DNA of 30,071 nucleotides from assembly GCA_034698045.1 (NCBI GenBank), contig JAQGAU010000359.1, forward strand, positions 1 through 30,071. The letters are read 5' to 3'. Positions 9,646-21,000 of the stretch are shown piece by piece. The notes under the pieces are model-generated. The model was not told the DNA's origin and made no database searches. It worked only from the letters and a program-made list of their open reading frames with translations. Position numbers and translations under genes: made by a program. Numbering within the stretch: the first letter of the stretch is position 1; each line of letters opens with the position of its first letter. The stretch comes from Paramacrobiotus richtersi (taxonomy: Eukaryota > Tardigrada > Eutardigrada > Parachela > Macrobiotidae).

Positions 9646-10623
9646 TACTGTTAAATCGCGAAAGCAAGGACCAGTTCGCCCGGGCCGGCTGGCTGCCCGT
9701 ACCGCGGCTACATTCAAAAGCGTTCGTGATCCGTCGACTGTGATTCACTGATCTGAGTGATTTCTAGGCTGAATTCACTAATATGAATTAATTTGTCCGA
9801 ATTAATTCATTTGACTTCGGGCCTTTGTTTGATTCCTTTATGGATATTGTTAATTAGCTAGTAATCAACAATGAGTGGCAACGGTAGGAGTGCATGACAG
9901 CATCATGTCGGAGAAGATGCTCGCCAACGAACACAGCGTCGGACGATCTGCACTGGATCTAGTTTTCCTCACGACCAGCATTGTTTCCCGTAAGATTTCC
10001 AGATTCTTCGCAGCCTGCTCAAAATTCGTGCACTACCAGTTCGCGCCGTCTCGGAGTCGCAGAATGAGCGGACCAAGTCCGTGGTGCTGCTAGAGGGCCT
10101 GCTCGTCGTGGACAAATGCCAAAAGTTCTGCTCTTTCAAATTGTGGTGGATGGTGCGGATAATCGGTGGTTCGTCGTTGAGGGCTTAGTATACAAGGAAG
10201 TTGTGTATGGTGTCGGGTGCTGCGCGCGGTCTACAGGAGAGCAGCCGAGAAGGCGCATGTTCATCTGCGGGTTCCTCACGGGAAACGATGTTGCCGTTGG
10301 TCGTGAAAGCACGATCCAGCGCAGTTTGGTTGACGCTGACTTTCCTGGCTATATTTTTCTCCCACTTAATACAGTTGCCACTCATTCTAGTTGATTACTA
10401 GCTAATTCACACAATCCGTAAAAAAGTCAAAAAAATACCCAAAGACTCGAAGTCAAAGAAATTAATTCAGACGAATTAAATTATTCATATCAGTAAATTC
10501 AGCGTAGAAATCAGTGAATCGCAGTCGACGGATCGTGAACGCTTTTGAATGTAGCCGCAAGCCGCGGTACGGGCAGCCAGCCGGCCCGGGCGAACTGGTC
10601 CTTGCTTTCGCGATTCAACAGTA
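9646..10623. mobile_element. Foldback DNA element with long terminal inverted repeats, flanked by TA
   Basis: The left end TACTGTTAAATCGCGAAAGC recurs inverted at the right end. The arms match at 9648-9882 and 10374-10621, including a GC-rich GCCCGGGCCGGCTGGCTGCC block, and weaker homology continues to about 9990 and 10278. TA at 9646-9647 and 10622-10623 may be the target duplication, as in Tc1/mariner-like insertions. Both arms carry ATGAGTGGCAAC facing inward. The right arm keeps a 66-codon frame on the minus strand (10385-10185, starting MSGNCIKWEK); the left arm has the related stretch frameshifted. The centre (about 10010-10190) has an open run with SVVLLEGLLVVDKC. No transposase was recognised, so it is probably non-autonomous. 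Confidence 0.7.
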
Positions 10624-10639
10624 CATCCTTATACTGTAG

Positions 10640-11330
10640 AGCAGACCACAATCAGCCAATACTGAAAATATCGTACGAAAAAAAACATTTCTAAGCGAAC
10701 ATCTTCTGTGATCAGACGTATGGCTGGTGTAAATAAAGTACAAACCAGCCGGCATATACTTTTATACAAACATCTAAAAGCGAGCATTTCGTACTGAATA
10801 CTGTACAATAATATTACAGCGGAAAACGGAAGATCCACGAGAAGCATCATAAAGACAACTCTAGCTATCGGCCCGGCCGCGCGGCCGATATTGGACGTGT
10901 AGGTTTATCGAAATCGTCTACGTACGCTACACACGCTCCTAAATCACCCGGCAGATCCTTTAACTTCAAAAGATTTTCCGTCTGATTTGACCAAACTGAC
11001 TTCCCGCTGGACGTGCGCATTGTGACGACTCACGATTAACCATCATCCGTACTCGGTGCCCATCAAGCCACAGACTGTCACCGGACATTCATTTCGCGTT
11101 GGGTCGATAATCCACATAACTGCAACAAACGTATCTTCCCTTTAAACACATCCAGAAAGGTACTTCGGTAGTTTTAACCAAAGGAAAATATCAAAGATCG
11201 ACGGCAAGCATGATGCTAGACTAAACAGTCTAATCGAACCCAGTCGAATCATTTCACAATTCACATCATGAAAAGGTCGACGCCACTAGCTTGCTACGAA
11301 AAGCGATCATTACCAGACCAAGAATCTACA
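10640..11330 (-). pseudogene. Inverted fragment of the tandem family: 3' region, exon 4 and end of intron 3
   Basis: On the minus strand this reads intron 3 end (11330-11120), acceptor GCAG, exon 4 (11119-10928), then 3' region. Exon 4 begins YVDYRPNAK and meets TGA in place of the conserved Trp codon; an extra GAGTC-type insertion disrupts it farther on. The YVD start and GCAG acceptor match copy C rather than A or B. It touches the right end of the foldback element. A GC palindrome CGGCCGCGCGGCCG sits at 10874-10887. Confidence 0.75.
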
Positions 11331-12122
11331 ATTCGTATTGGTTTTCGTTGTTGTCATAACGTGTAGTGTGTTGGCTTCCAGACACTGCAGATGTCTTGCA
11401 ATTGGTAGCTTCTGGATATCGGTACCTGAAATACTGTACTGCAAGTTAAGCCATAATAAGACTGCTTTGGTTATTTTGATTGTTTTTGGTCATGTTGCAA
11501 AACGGTTTTTGAAAGTGTTGTTTTTGTTTCTAACAGATAGAATCCTGTTGATGTACTATACCGCACTGAGCTTCGTGTATTAAATTTTTTAACCGTTAAA
11601 ATGTTGAAAACCGTAGTGTGGTGGCACGTGCTGCATCTCTAGGTCTTGTTTGCACAGGTTTAGCCAGCCATGTAGGAATAGTTTGTGCAGTAATTATTGG
11701 TGGTATTACATTTTTATTAAGAATACACTACTACCATTTTAGATCAGAATGAAAATTGCACAATTAGAATATCAAATTCTTAGAACTTTAGATTCAGAAC
11801 TGCTAAAGGCCGCTAATCTTGACGTTTTGCATCGTTCAAAATGCTCCGAATCGACTAAACTGTCCATGATTTCGTTTCTTGCGATCTTTGATATTATTCT
11901 TTGATTAAAATGACCGAAGTATCTTTCTAGATGCGTTCAAAATGAAATTATGTGTTACAGTTATCGAAATAACCGATCAAACGCCAAACGGATGTCCGGT
12001 GACAAGCTGTGGCTCGAGGGGCGGACGATGGTCACTCGTGACAATGCGCACACGGAAGTCAACTTGGCCAAATGAGACGGAAAACCGTTAGAAACGGGCT
12101 GGCCGGCTGATACAAGCGTGTG
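11331..12122 (+). pseudogene. Unit 4 remnant: intron 3 and damaged exon 4
   Basis: Plus-strand intron 3 sequence resumes at 11331. Exon 4 is 11961-12122 after TGTGTTACAG. It reads YRNNRSNAKRMSGDKLWLEG, has lost codons twice around GRTMVTRDNAH, and ends at TGA where other copies have the codon after AKS. No exons 1 to 3 precede it. Confidence 0.75.
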
Positions 12123-13330
12123 CAGAAGCGTAGTTCGATGGTTTCGATATTGGTAACGGCCGAGTTGTATTCGCCAATGTAGATTTTATGATTGTTGTCC
12201 TAGATCTTACGTTTGTCGCTGAAATACTCTGTACAGTGTTCAATACCGAAGTTTTCGCTTTTATTGTTAGTTGTTTGCATAAAGTACCCACCGGCTGGTT
12301 TGTACTAGAAATAAATATTGGAGATTTTTGTTACAAGCAGAATATTACGTTTTTGTTGTCGAAGCCAGTGCAATAGTCAAAGGACATCGAATAAATTCGA
12401 TGCATATCTCGTACATATGGTGGTCTGTTTATCGCTGTGCTACTAGTACTGATATTGTGAGCTTCGTATATACCGTATTAAATGTTATCAGCGGCTATGG
12501 CGTGGGAAAACCGTAGTGTTGTGACATTAACTGTCCGCTTTCTCTACAGCTCAATGCATCGCAGATCAACCATGCAGCCAACAAAGCAGGAATAGTTTCT
12601 GAAATTCTTGGTGGTATGACAATTTTCCTGACAATAAGAATATACTAAGACGAGCTGTCCATTTTGTTGTACGAGTACAAGATATCGCACACACCTTGTT
12701 TCCCATATAACAGCCAGCTCCTTTTATGCTTTTTGGAAACGGACATCAGTACAGTAGGTTTCTCTGATTTTCTCGAAAACCGAAAAAGTGGGCCGTTCGG
12801 AAATTAGGAGTACGGCTCTCTTGTTTCTGTGCGAAGCAGCAATATGGCGACAATATACTTGCCTTGTATTTTTACTGGCAGATTTAGACCGCGAAAATGA
12901 AATTCAGAAAGTACAAGAATTCCAACAGATGAAGTAGTTTGTAACGACCGTTAATTGTAACAATAATTTGATCACGTTTGTAACTTATGGTGACATTAAG
13001 GTAAGATCGGAGAGAAAAACATTAACGCAAGTAAATCGCAACAAACTGCGCTGGCTTGAAAATGGCGGATCTGTTGCACGTATGAGGATATCGTGAATGA
13101 GAAAATCGTAGTACAGAGGCTAACCGAAATCTGTCTGCCGTTCGGTAGCATTGTTAGCTCTATTGTAAACATGTCACTTTACACAAATCATCGTAAATGT
13201 ACTCGTACCTGTAATTTTTGTAAACCGCCATTCCGGTTTTTGTCAGTTCTTTCACTGTATGACGTATGTCACAGTATGTGACAAGCATGCAGACAGAAGC
13301 AGAAACGTCATGGACTGGACCAAACACTGT
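12123..13330 (+). other. 3' region of unit 4, interrupted by a second piece of intron 3
   Basis: After normal 3' region sequence, about 12457-12650 is a copy of intron 3 (GAGCTTCGTATATACCG through GGAATAGTTTCTGAAATT), after which the 3' region resumes. The unit at 15997-17460 has the same interruption, while copies A, B and C lack it. No ORF of interest. Confidence 0.6.
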
Positions 13331-13818
13331 TATGCCGATCAACGCACTTTCGAATGTACATTCTCAGTTTTTTCTCGCGCAGTTCAAGCAAATGCGATCC
13401 GCAAAACACACCATCAACCAAAAAGTGCACTGGTTCTCTTTGAAGAAAGAATTCATCCAAACCACCCCACCAGACAGGGTTCGCGGCACATCACCGTCGA
13501 GCGATCACTCTGTGATGTTAGACACAGCCCGCAAACAGAAAACAACAGAACAAGAAGCAAAAGGTCATCAGCAACAACGAAACGCTACACTAACTGTATA
13601 TTACACCAGCCATCCCAGTAAAAATAAATCAAACAACCCATTTTGCAGACAACAGGGACGAAATCCGAAATGGTATAAAAAAGTGAGGGTAACATCTGGA
13701 AGAGTCTTGCTTGTAGTGAAGTAACGGGTAAATTGGGCTGAAGGCACAGATTCGCCAGAAAGTGTTGATGAGTGAGCTCGAGAGGCCATGCATTTTATTA
13801 GACCGAATTTGTGGATTG
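13330..13818 (+). pseudogene. Inter-unit module 4 fused to the second half of exon 3
   Basis: The module runs to about 13730 with AATAAA at 13623-13628. It then joins the second half of exon 3 (about 13733-13818: TTGGGCTGAAGGCACAGATT onward), which is frameshifted and has lost its donor (GATTGTGAAG in place of GATCGGTAAG). Confidence 0.65.
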
Positions 13819-14519
13819 TGAAGTAGTGATTGTACTAATAACTTACTGTTTCTAAACCAGACGACTGGGTGATAATGTTAATAGCCATATTTAGCGAGTC
13901 ACAGAAATCCCGCGTCAGATTTCCTAATATCTTAAAAAAAATAACTGGGCAGAAATAACCAATAGCAATCGATACTGAAGATGGAAAGCGATGACGTTAT
14001 TCTTCAGTTTTGCTTTCGACTTAATGTTGTGAAAAAGTGTAGTGTGTTGGCTACCAGATAACAGATGTTACCTGCAAATTTCTGGCCAGGTATATCTAAA
14101 ATAATGTATTCTGCAAGTTATATCAACATAAGATTTGTTTTTTATTTTTTGCAATTGTTTGGATTGTTCTTGGTCGTTTACAATTAGAAAATAATTTTAA
14201 TAAGTAATGTTTTTTTTAATTGTGATTGTGACATACAGGACGCAGTTGATGTACAGTACTCGGCACTGCGCGTCATGTACCGTGTTAAATTTTGTCAGCG
14301 GTTAAGATATGGAAAAACCGTAGTGTGGTGGCACTGACTCGGGCTTGCGAAATGTTTGATATGCATCGTAGTTAAGCCAGCAATTCAGCGGTTTATTTGT
14401 AAAATTAACCAAGAAACATTTTTTTCAAGAGGGTCAAAAGACAATTTAAGCGCAACAAACTGCATGTGGAATGTGGTTACCCGGAAACAGTAGTTACAGG
14501 CGTAATGTCGTGGCTAGTT
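13819..14519 (+). other. Intron 3 copy between two exon 3 fragments
   Basis: Matches intron 3 of other units (GTGTAGTGTGTTGGCTACCAG near 14037, then the poly-T tract and ACAATTAGAAAATAATTTTAA). No gene seen. Confidence 0.55.
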
Positions 14520-14749
14520 GGCGAATGAGATACCAGGCCGGCATACCAGTAAAAATAAATAAAACTACCCATTTTGCAGAAAACAGGGAGGAAAGGGTAG
14601 AAAACGGAAAGTATAACATCTGGCCATGGGGGAGTCTTAATTGTTTATAGTGAACGTGAAGGGTAAAGAGCCGAAGGCACAAATTTGCCGGAAAGTGTTG
14701 AGGGGTGATCATGAGACGCCATTTTATTTTGCCGAATTTGCGGATCGCG
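14520..14749 (+). pseudogene. Inter-unit module 5 fused to the second half of exon 3
   Basis: A short module with AATAAATAAA (14554-14563) is followed by the second half of exon 3 (14671-14749). This has GTG-TTG-AGG-GGT and TTTGCGGATCGCG before a good GTAAGC donor. Homology resumes at almost the same point in exon 3 as in module 4, so both probably descend from one deletion. Confidence 0.65.
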
Positions 14750-15810
14750 GTAAGCATACTGTTTCAAACCAAAAGCTTACTGGATAAGAATGTTAATAAG
14801 CGTATTAAATTTTATCAAATCACTAACAACCCGCGTTAGATTTTTAACATTTTTTAAAGGGTAATAACTGCCCAAAGTAACCACTAGGTATGCATCGCTG
14901 GATGTTGAGAATCAAATGGTGATCGTTATACTTTCAGTTTTGGTTGTCGACGTGTTAGCCATACTGTACGTGTGGTCAAAGAAGAATCGCTTCTAAATGT
15001 TTTTTTTCCGAACGAGATTTCCAGTATATGTTGAGTGTAGTCTGTTTTGCAGGCATGTACAACTAAACAGCAATATATCCGTGCTAATATTATCGTAACT
15101 AGCTATTTGGACAGTCTCTTGTAAAAAACTGGCAAGCAGTAGTTTTCGTTGTTGTGAGAAAGTGTAGTGTGATGGCTTCCAACAAGCGGGTGCATTTCTT
15201 GTTAGCTATATATGTACACTCTTGATATCTATGGTAGGTATTTACTATTTGAAACAGTGTACTGCAAATTTTGCAATAATCAATTTGTTTTTGGTCCTTT
15301 ACAGTTAGAAAATAGTACTGAGTGAGTAATGTTTTTAATTCTAACGGGCAGATGTAGTGGCAGTTAGTACGCATACAGTACTACATACATGCATATACTG
15401 TACATACCGTATCGGGCTTCGTGTACCGTATTAAATGTTGTCAGCAGCTCAGGCGTGGAAAAATCGTAGTGTGGTGGCACCAACCAACCCCTGTGGTATG
15501 CTCCAATGCATCATAGTTTATTCAGTCATGCAGGAAAAGTTTGTGAAATTATTGGTGATATTAAATTTTTGCTCAGAATATACTAAAATTGTTGACTATA
15601 ACGAAAATTGCAGAATTAGAGTTTACAGAAGTTTAGAGTCAGAACTGTACTTACACATTGCTTTTCGTGGACAGCTTGGCGTTCTTACCGTCTGAAATCC
15701 TTCTGTTGGACTAGATCTAGACTCTCGATCGTTGTGTTTTCTTGCGTTCTTTTGTATCTTCTTCGACGACCGAAATGTCTTTCTCAATGCAATGGAAATA
15801 TTTATTACAG
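14750..15810 (+). other. Intron 3 of unit 5
   Basis: Runs from the donor after the exon 3 fragment to the acceptor TTTATTACAG before the exon 4 relic. Homologous to intron 3 of the other units throughout; no independent gene seen. Confidence 0.55.
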
Positions 15811-15996
15811 TTATCGAGATTACCGGCCGAGCGCCAAATGGACATGTCCGGTGACAAGCTGTGACTCGATGGACACCGAGTGCGGATGATGGTCAACCGT
15901 GACAATGCGCACTTCCAGCGAGAAGTCAACCTGACCAAATCAGACGGAAATCTTCAAAAATCGGATCGGCCGGGTGAATATTATATGAACGTGTGA
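15811..15996 (+). pseudogene. Exon 4 relic of unit 5
   Basis: Opens YRDYRPSAKWTC, but added bases (TGGACATGTCCGG for TGGATGTCCGG) shift the frame, and CTGTGG has become CTGTGA. Much of the rest (GTGCGGATGATGGTCAACCG) is well conserved, and the stretch after LPG is rearranged. Confidence 0.75.
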
Positions 15997-17460
15997 AACG
16001 TACTTAGACGATTTCGATATTGATATATAGCGGCCGAGTTGTATGCTCCAATGCTGTTTTAATGATTCTTGTCCTAGGTCCTACGTTTTCCGCTGAAAGT
16101 GTTCCATACGAAGTTTTCGCTTTTAGCTGTTTGTATGAAAGTATATGCCGGCTGCTTGGTACTGTATCTATTAGAGATTTTTGTTATAAGCAGAAAATTA
16201 CTTTTTGTTGTCGAAGACAGTGCCATTAATTATTAATTATTAATTATTAATGCCAAAGGAGATCGCATAAATCCTATGCATCTCGTACATTGTCTGTTTA
16301 ATTATCGCTGTGGTACTCATGAGCTTCGTGTACCGGATTAAATTTTGTCAGCGGCAAAGCCGTGGAAACCGTAGTATTGTGGCACTAGGTGTCCTCTTTC
16401 TGGAACGCCTCAATGCATCATAGTTTAGACAGCAGGAATAGTTTCTGAAATTAATGGTGTAAGATTTTTGCTGACAACCCAAAGAATAGAGATGGGTAAA
16501 TATACTAAAATCGATCGATATGTAGAATTGCCAGAATACATTAAGAAAGTCGGTTTATTTTGTTGTACAAGTCCTCGCACACATGTCGTTTCATATGTAA
16601 CTGCCAGTTGTTAAGTTTTTTATGTTTTTTACATTATTTAATTATTTTTTGTATTACCATAAAGCTACCTTTATGCTTTTCGGAAACGGACATTATTTTG
16701 TAGATTTCTCTGATTTTCTCGAAAGCACAAAAAGTGCCGTTCGGAAACCAGGAGTACGTTCATCTTGTTTTTGTGCGAAGCAGCACGATGTCGACGATAT
16801 ACTTGCCTTAGTTGATTCCCGGCCGTTTTAGACAGCTAAAAGAGGTCAGAAAGTGCAAGAATTCGAACAGAGGAAGTGCCAGCATGGTTTGTAGCGATTC
16901 TTAAATGTAACGATAATTTAAAGGCGTTCGCAACGAATAAAAGGTGGCACTAAAGTAAGAACGGCGAGGAAAACATCGATGCACATAAAGCACAGTAATT
17001 GGCACTGCCCTGAAAATGGATGGTATGTATGATAATATGTTCGTATCGTATGGCTGAGGAGGAAAATCGTAGTACAGAGGCTTAACCGAAGTCTATGTGG
17101 AAGTCCGCAGCATTGTCTGCTTTATCGTTAACATGTTTCGTGGTACCAAAAATTAACCATTGTAAATCTCTCAGTAATTTTTATAAAAGGTGATTGTCAC
17201 TCAGCTTAATAAATGTGATAAAAGCAAGCAAATACGTCTTGAACAAAAACCCGGCAAAGTAACCATGCAGTCCGAAGATTTAAGTAGAAGTACAGCCAAT
17301 ATAAAGATTTAAATTCTTCGTTTTGTAACGTGTCTCTCGTAAGATGAGTATGACATTTGCCTACATAGAACAATTGAAAACGACATTCACAAGCTTTGCT
17401 CTTTTTGCATACTGCTTTTCGTGCGGCAAATACACCTGACTGGATCATACATCTGTTTGT
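15997..17460 (+). other. 3' region of unit 5 with nested intron 3 piece and a microsatellite
   Basis: As in unit 4, a stretch of intron 3 (about 16310-16520) is nested in the 3' region. A 7-bp repeat, ATTAATT, runs 3.9 times at 16225-16251. An open frame at 16622-16831 is not conserved in other units and is probably chance. Confidence 0.55.
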
Positions 17461-18092
17461 ATCGATCGACGCAGTACCGCAGTCTCGAATTAACTTTCAG
17501 TTTTAGCTCGCTTAGTACATGGAAATCCAATCCCCAAAACACACCAATAACCAAAAAATGCACTGATGCTCTTTAAAGAAACAAAAATCGTCCAAACTGC
17601 CACACCAACCAAGGGTCGACACATCACCGTCGAGCGATCATTCTGTGATGTTAGGAACAGCCCGCAACAGAAAACAACAGAACAAGAAGCAAAAGGTCAT
17701 CAGCAATAACGAAACGATACACACCGTATAGTGCACCAACCATCCCAGTAAGAATAAATAAACCCTTTTGCAGAAACATAGAGGAAAGGGTACAAAACGG
17801 GATTACCATCCGGAGGAGTCTGGCTTGCGCCTTGCAGTGAAAGTACATTTTTTCATGTGATACGGGGACCACTCAGATAGCGCTCGAAGCGGCAGCGCGC
17901 GTGCACCCACTGCTGGCACGAATTGCACTGAAGCAGCCAGTCAACTCCATTATGCCATACAAGTAAATGCTGCAGCCGTTTGTGCGTTCGCATTCCTGTT
18001 TGTGTTCCGTTTTCCCACTTCTTTCTTTTTTATTGCTTTTCCCTTAGTTGGCTGGTTAAACCAACATTTTCCAGTTTGTCTGAGTTTGAACG
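17461..18092 (+). promoter_or_regulatory. Inter-unit module 6: poly(A) signals and promoter region of copy C
   Basis: Full-length module: ATCATTCTGTGATGTTAG, AAAAGGTCATCAGC, AATAAATAAA (17753-17762), GGAGGAGTCTGGCTTGCGCC, GGCAGCGCGCGTGCACCCAC, pyrimidine tract, CATTTTCCAG and the ATG at 18093. It is closest to module 2, the other one still attached to an exon 1. Confidence 0.55.
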
Positions 18093-21000
18093 ATGAGTTC
18101 TATAACAGGGTTTCAACTGTCCAACCGTTTTCCAGGACTCAGCAAAGATGATACCTTTTACACAGCCCATGATGGTTCGTTTGCCATCCAGCCTACCTGT
18201 AAGTTTAGCCTGGGAAGTAACACCAGTTTCGATCAGAGTCAAAGCCCCCATCCAGCCTCGCCTTTTCTCAAGGACAGAAATCAATTGAACACATCTGCAG
18301 AAACATCATTCACCGCAGACGAACAGGATGAATCTCTCCCCCTCAAATCTCCGACGCCGTTGCAGAATGCAGTTAGAACTACTTCTCCGGCTGAAATCAT
18401 GTCGTTTGCGGATCGGGATGTACCTGAAAGAGTTCCTTCTCCTGCCGTGTCGTTTGCGGATCGGGATGAAACTGAACGAATGCCTACGACAGTGGAAGAG
18501 GATAACCATCAAAACACTGCCATTCGCAAGTCTCTGGACGTCTGCGAGTGTATGGACGTGGATGAGGAGGAAGAAAACGAAGATGCGGAGAAGAATCTCC
18601 CCGTTGAAGTGCCTAAAGGATGACGTCGAATCAGAAAGTAGCCAGTGCAGCGTATGAAGTTACGAAGGGCCCTTGGCAGGTACATGACTGGTACGTTGTT
18701 TTGTCAATAAGAAGAAGCAGCAACAACTTTCTCAGAAAGCAAATCTGTCAGGAAATGACCGTTTTTGAAAAGCGCTCTCGGGATGCGACAGATGATGACG
18801 TTTTTGTTGTGTTTTGAGTGGAGTTTTCTGCAGGAGACTGCGTGTACATCCAGGCCAATCTTCCCAGAGTCAGTGGTCGACCGTTTTGGCTGAAAGCACA
18901 CATTCTCCGGAAAGTGTTCAAGGGTGAAACGGCGTTCTACTGGGTCGAATTTGTGGATCGGTAAGCACTGATTTTACTAGTAATTTACTGTTTCAAACCA
19001 AAAAAAACTGGATCATAATGTAACCAGTATAATAAACACAGTACCAATAAACACAGCATAATAATAATAATCAGTTAACGTCAACTCGAGTTAGATTTCC
19101 AAAATGTTGTTTTTTTTGCCATTTTGCACCTGTTTGTTATGTGTGTTGCTCATCAGCTCATCGGCAGTTCAGAACGTGATTTTACTAATCAAGTCATGTT
19201 TTTATTTCTGAAAGACAAGATGCATGAGTTAATGTTCTATAATCTATACCATACTGAACTTCGTGTAACATATTAAATTTGCCAGCGGCTAAGACATGGA
19301 AAAACCGTACGGTGGTGGCATTAAAGCCAATTATTCTTCATGTGACATGTTTGATATGCATCACAGTTTAGCCAGCAGTGCAGGGATAATTTATAAAATT
19401 ATTGCGGTGTTCAATTTTTCTTGAGAATATGACAGAATTGTAGATCAGAAAGAAACATGTAGAATTAGATTATACAAGCGCGGGTTGCGCTGGCGCGCAA
19501 CCCATTTGTATTCGAAATGTTTGAGGTTTTGGAATCTTTGAAAGTTTCTGAAATCTTCTTGTGTACATAGTGCTGGCATTTCAACAATATTGTAAAAATT
19601 TTCACCACGGTTCTAATATTATGCAATAGCTTATTGCACTTTTACACGAGTGCTAACTGGTTAGAAAGCAGTTCTGCAGTATCTTTGCATCGTGCTACTT
19701 CGCATGCTATTACAGACGTACGATTCGGAAAGGCTAATCGACTTGGTTAAGTGGGTTGATAATTTTTAATTATCAACTCTGCTGGTATCATCAAATTCAT
19801 ATGTTCCGCTCCACCCATTTATCCATGTACTTACACATTACTTACGGTGGTACGCAAAACCTACGAATTAGGCGTGTTGTGGCTGCATTGCTGCAATAAA
19901 ACTAGTTGCATAAAGATAATTTATTTTTGAAAAAATGAAATACTTAATGTTGTCGCGGAAAATCCATAATTTAAGGCAAGTGACCTTTAGTTTAGATGTT
20001 TCACTGGGAATTTTATTTCAACTATCTAATATTCATGCATATTTTTTGATTTCTCTTTTTTTGACTGCACGTTTGTTTACGATAACAACCTACTATGTAA
20101 CAGACAACAATGCCTAACACTAACGTGAAAAGTGAATACATAGATGCAAAAATACATTACATCGTCGGGATATAGCTAACTGTCAGATCAGTTTTCATAG
20201 CGCAGATTATGCAAATTAGGAAACGAAGTTTGATGAATTCTCACTTCACTGTTTCAACTGCATTTAAAAATTCCGATAAACAGTAGCGATAAAATACAGT
20301 AATAAACAAATTATTGGACAGTATCATATTGAATATTTATTCTAGACTTCTAACTTCTAGTTACAAATGTGGGTAAGGATTTTTATAACTATTCCCGTTA
20401 CAGACGTTGCCCTCACTATTAAAGCAGCTATCTAACAATGCCCTGCACATTGTTTCCTGGTTGGCACTTGTATGAAAATCTTTGTCGGTTCTGGAACGGT
20501 TTAACGCTGTAACGGTCTCTCCATTAAAACGTTCCATTTCCATGGAAACTGAGTTCTACTGGATTTCAACCCACACGTCCACTACGTTTCACAACTCTTA
20601 GTATTTACATGTAAATAAGCACATACACGCCACCTGTGATCACAGTTACCAAAAATTTGAAAATTCGATAAAAAACGTTAGATCACGAATTTTTACACAA
20701 ACTCTTCGATTTGTAAATCCTTGCCTAAGTGCCTTGAGACCAGAACTGACCAGATTCTGTTGTACTGAAAGATAAAAGAGGAGTTTGATTCCGTGGAAAC
20801 TGAGACGTAGAAATGTATGAATCTAGAGATACGGAATTTTAGATCCAGGACTGTTAACGTTCGCTGTTCGTTGTACCTTGACGTTTGTCAACAGCTGAAG
20901 CACTTCGATTGGACTTGTCGATCATTATGTTTTCTTGCGATCTTTTGTGGTTTCTTCGATTAAAACGACAAAAGTTTTTTCTTGGTTTGTTTAAAATGAA

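Noticed and set aside
19476..20828. Helitron as a firm call for the insertion in copy C
   Set aside because: The hairpin and a TC-like start on the minus strand fit, but there is no CTRR end and the apparent 4-bp duplication argues against it.
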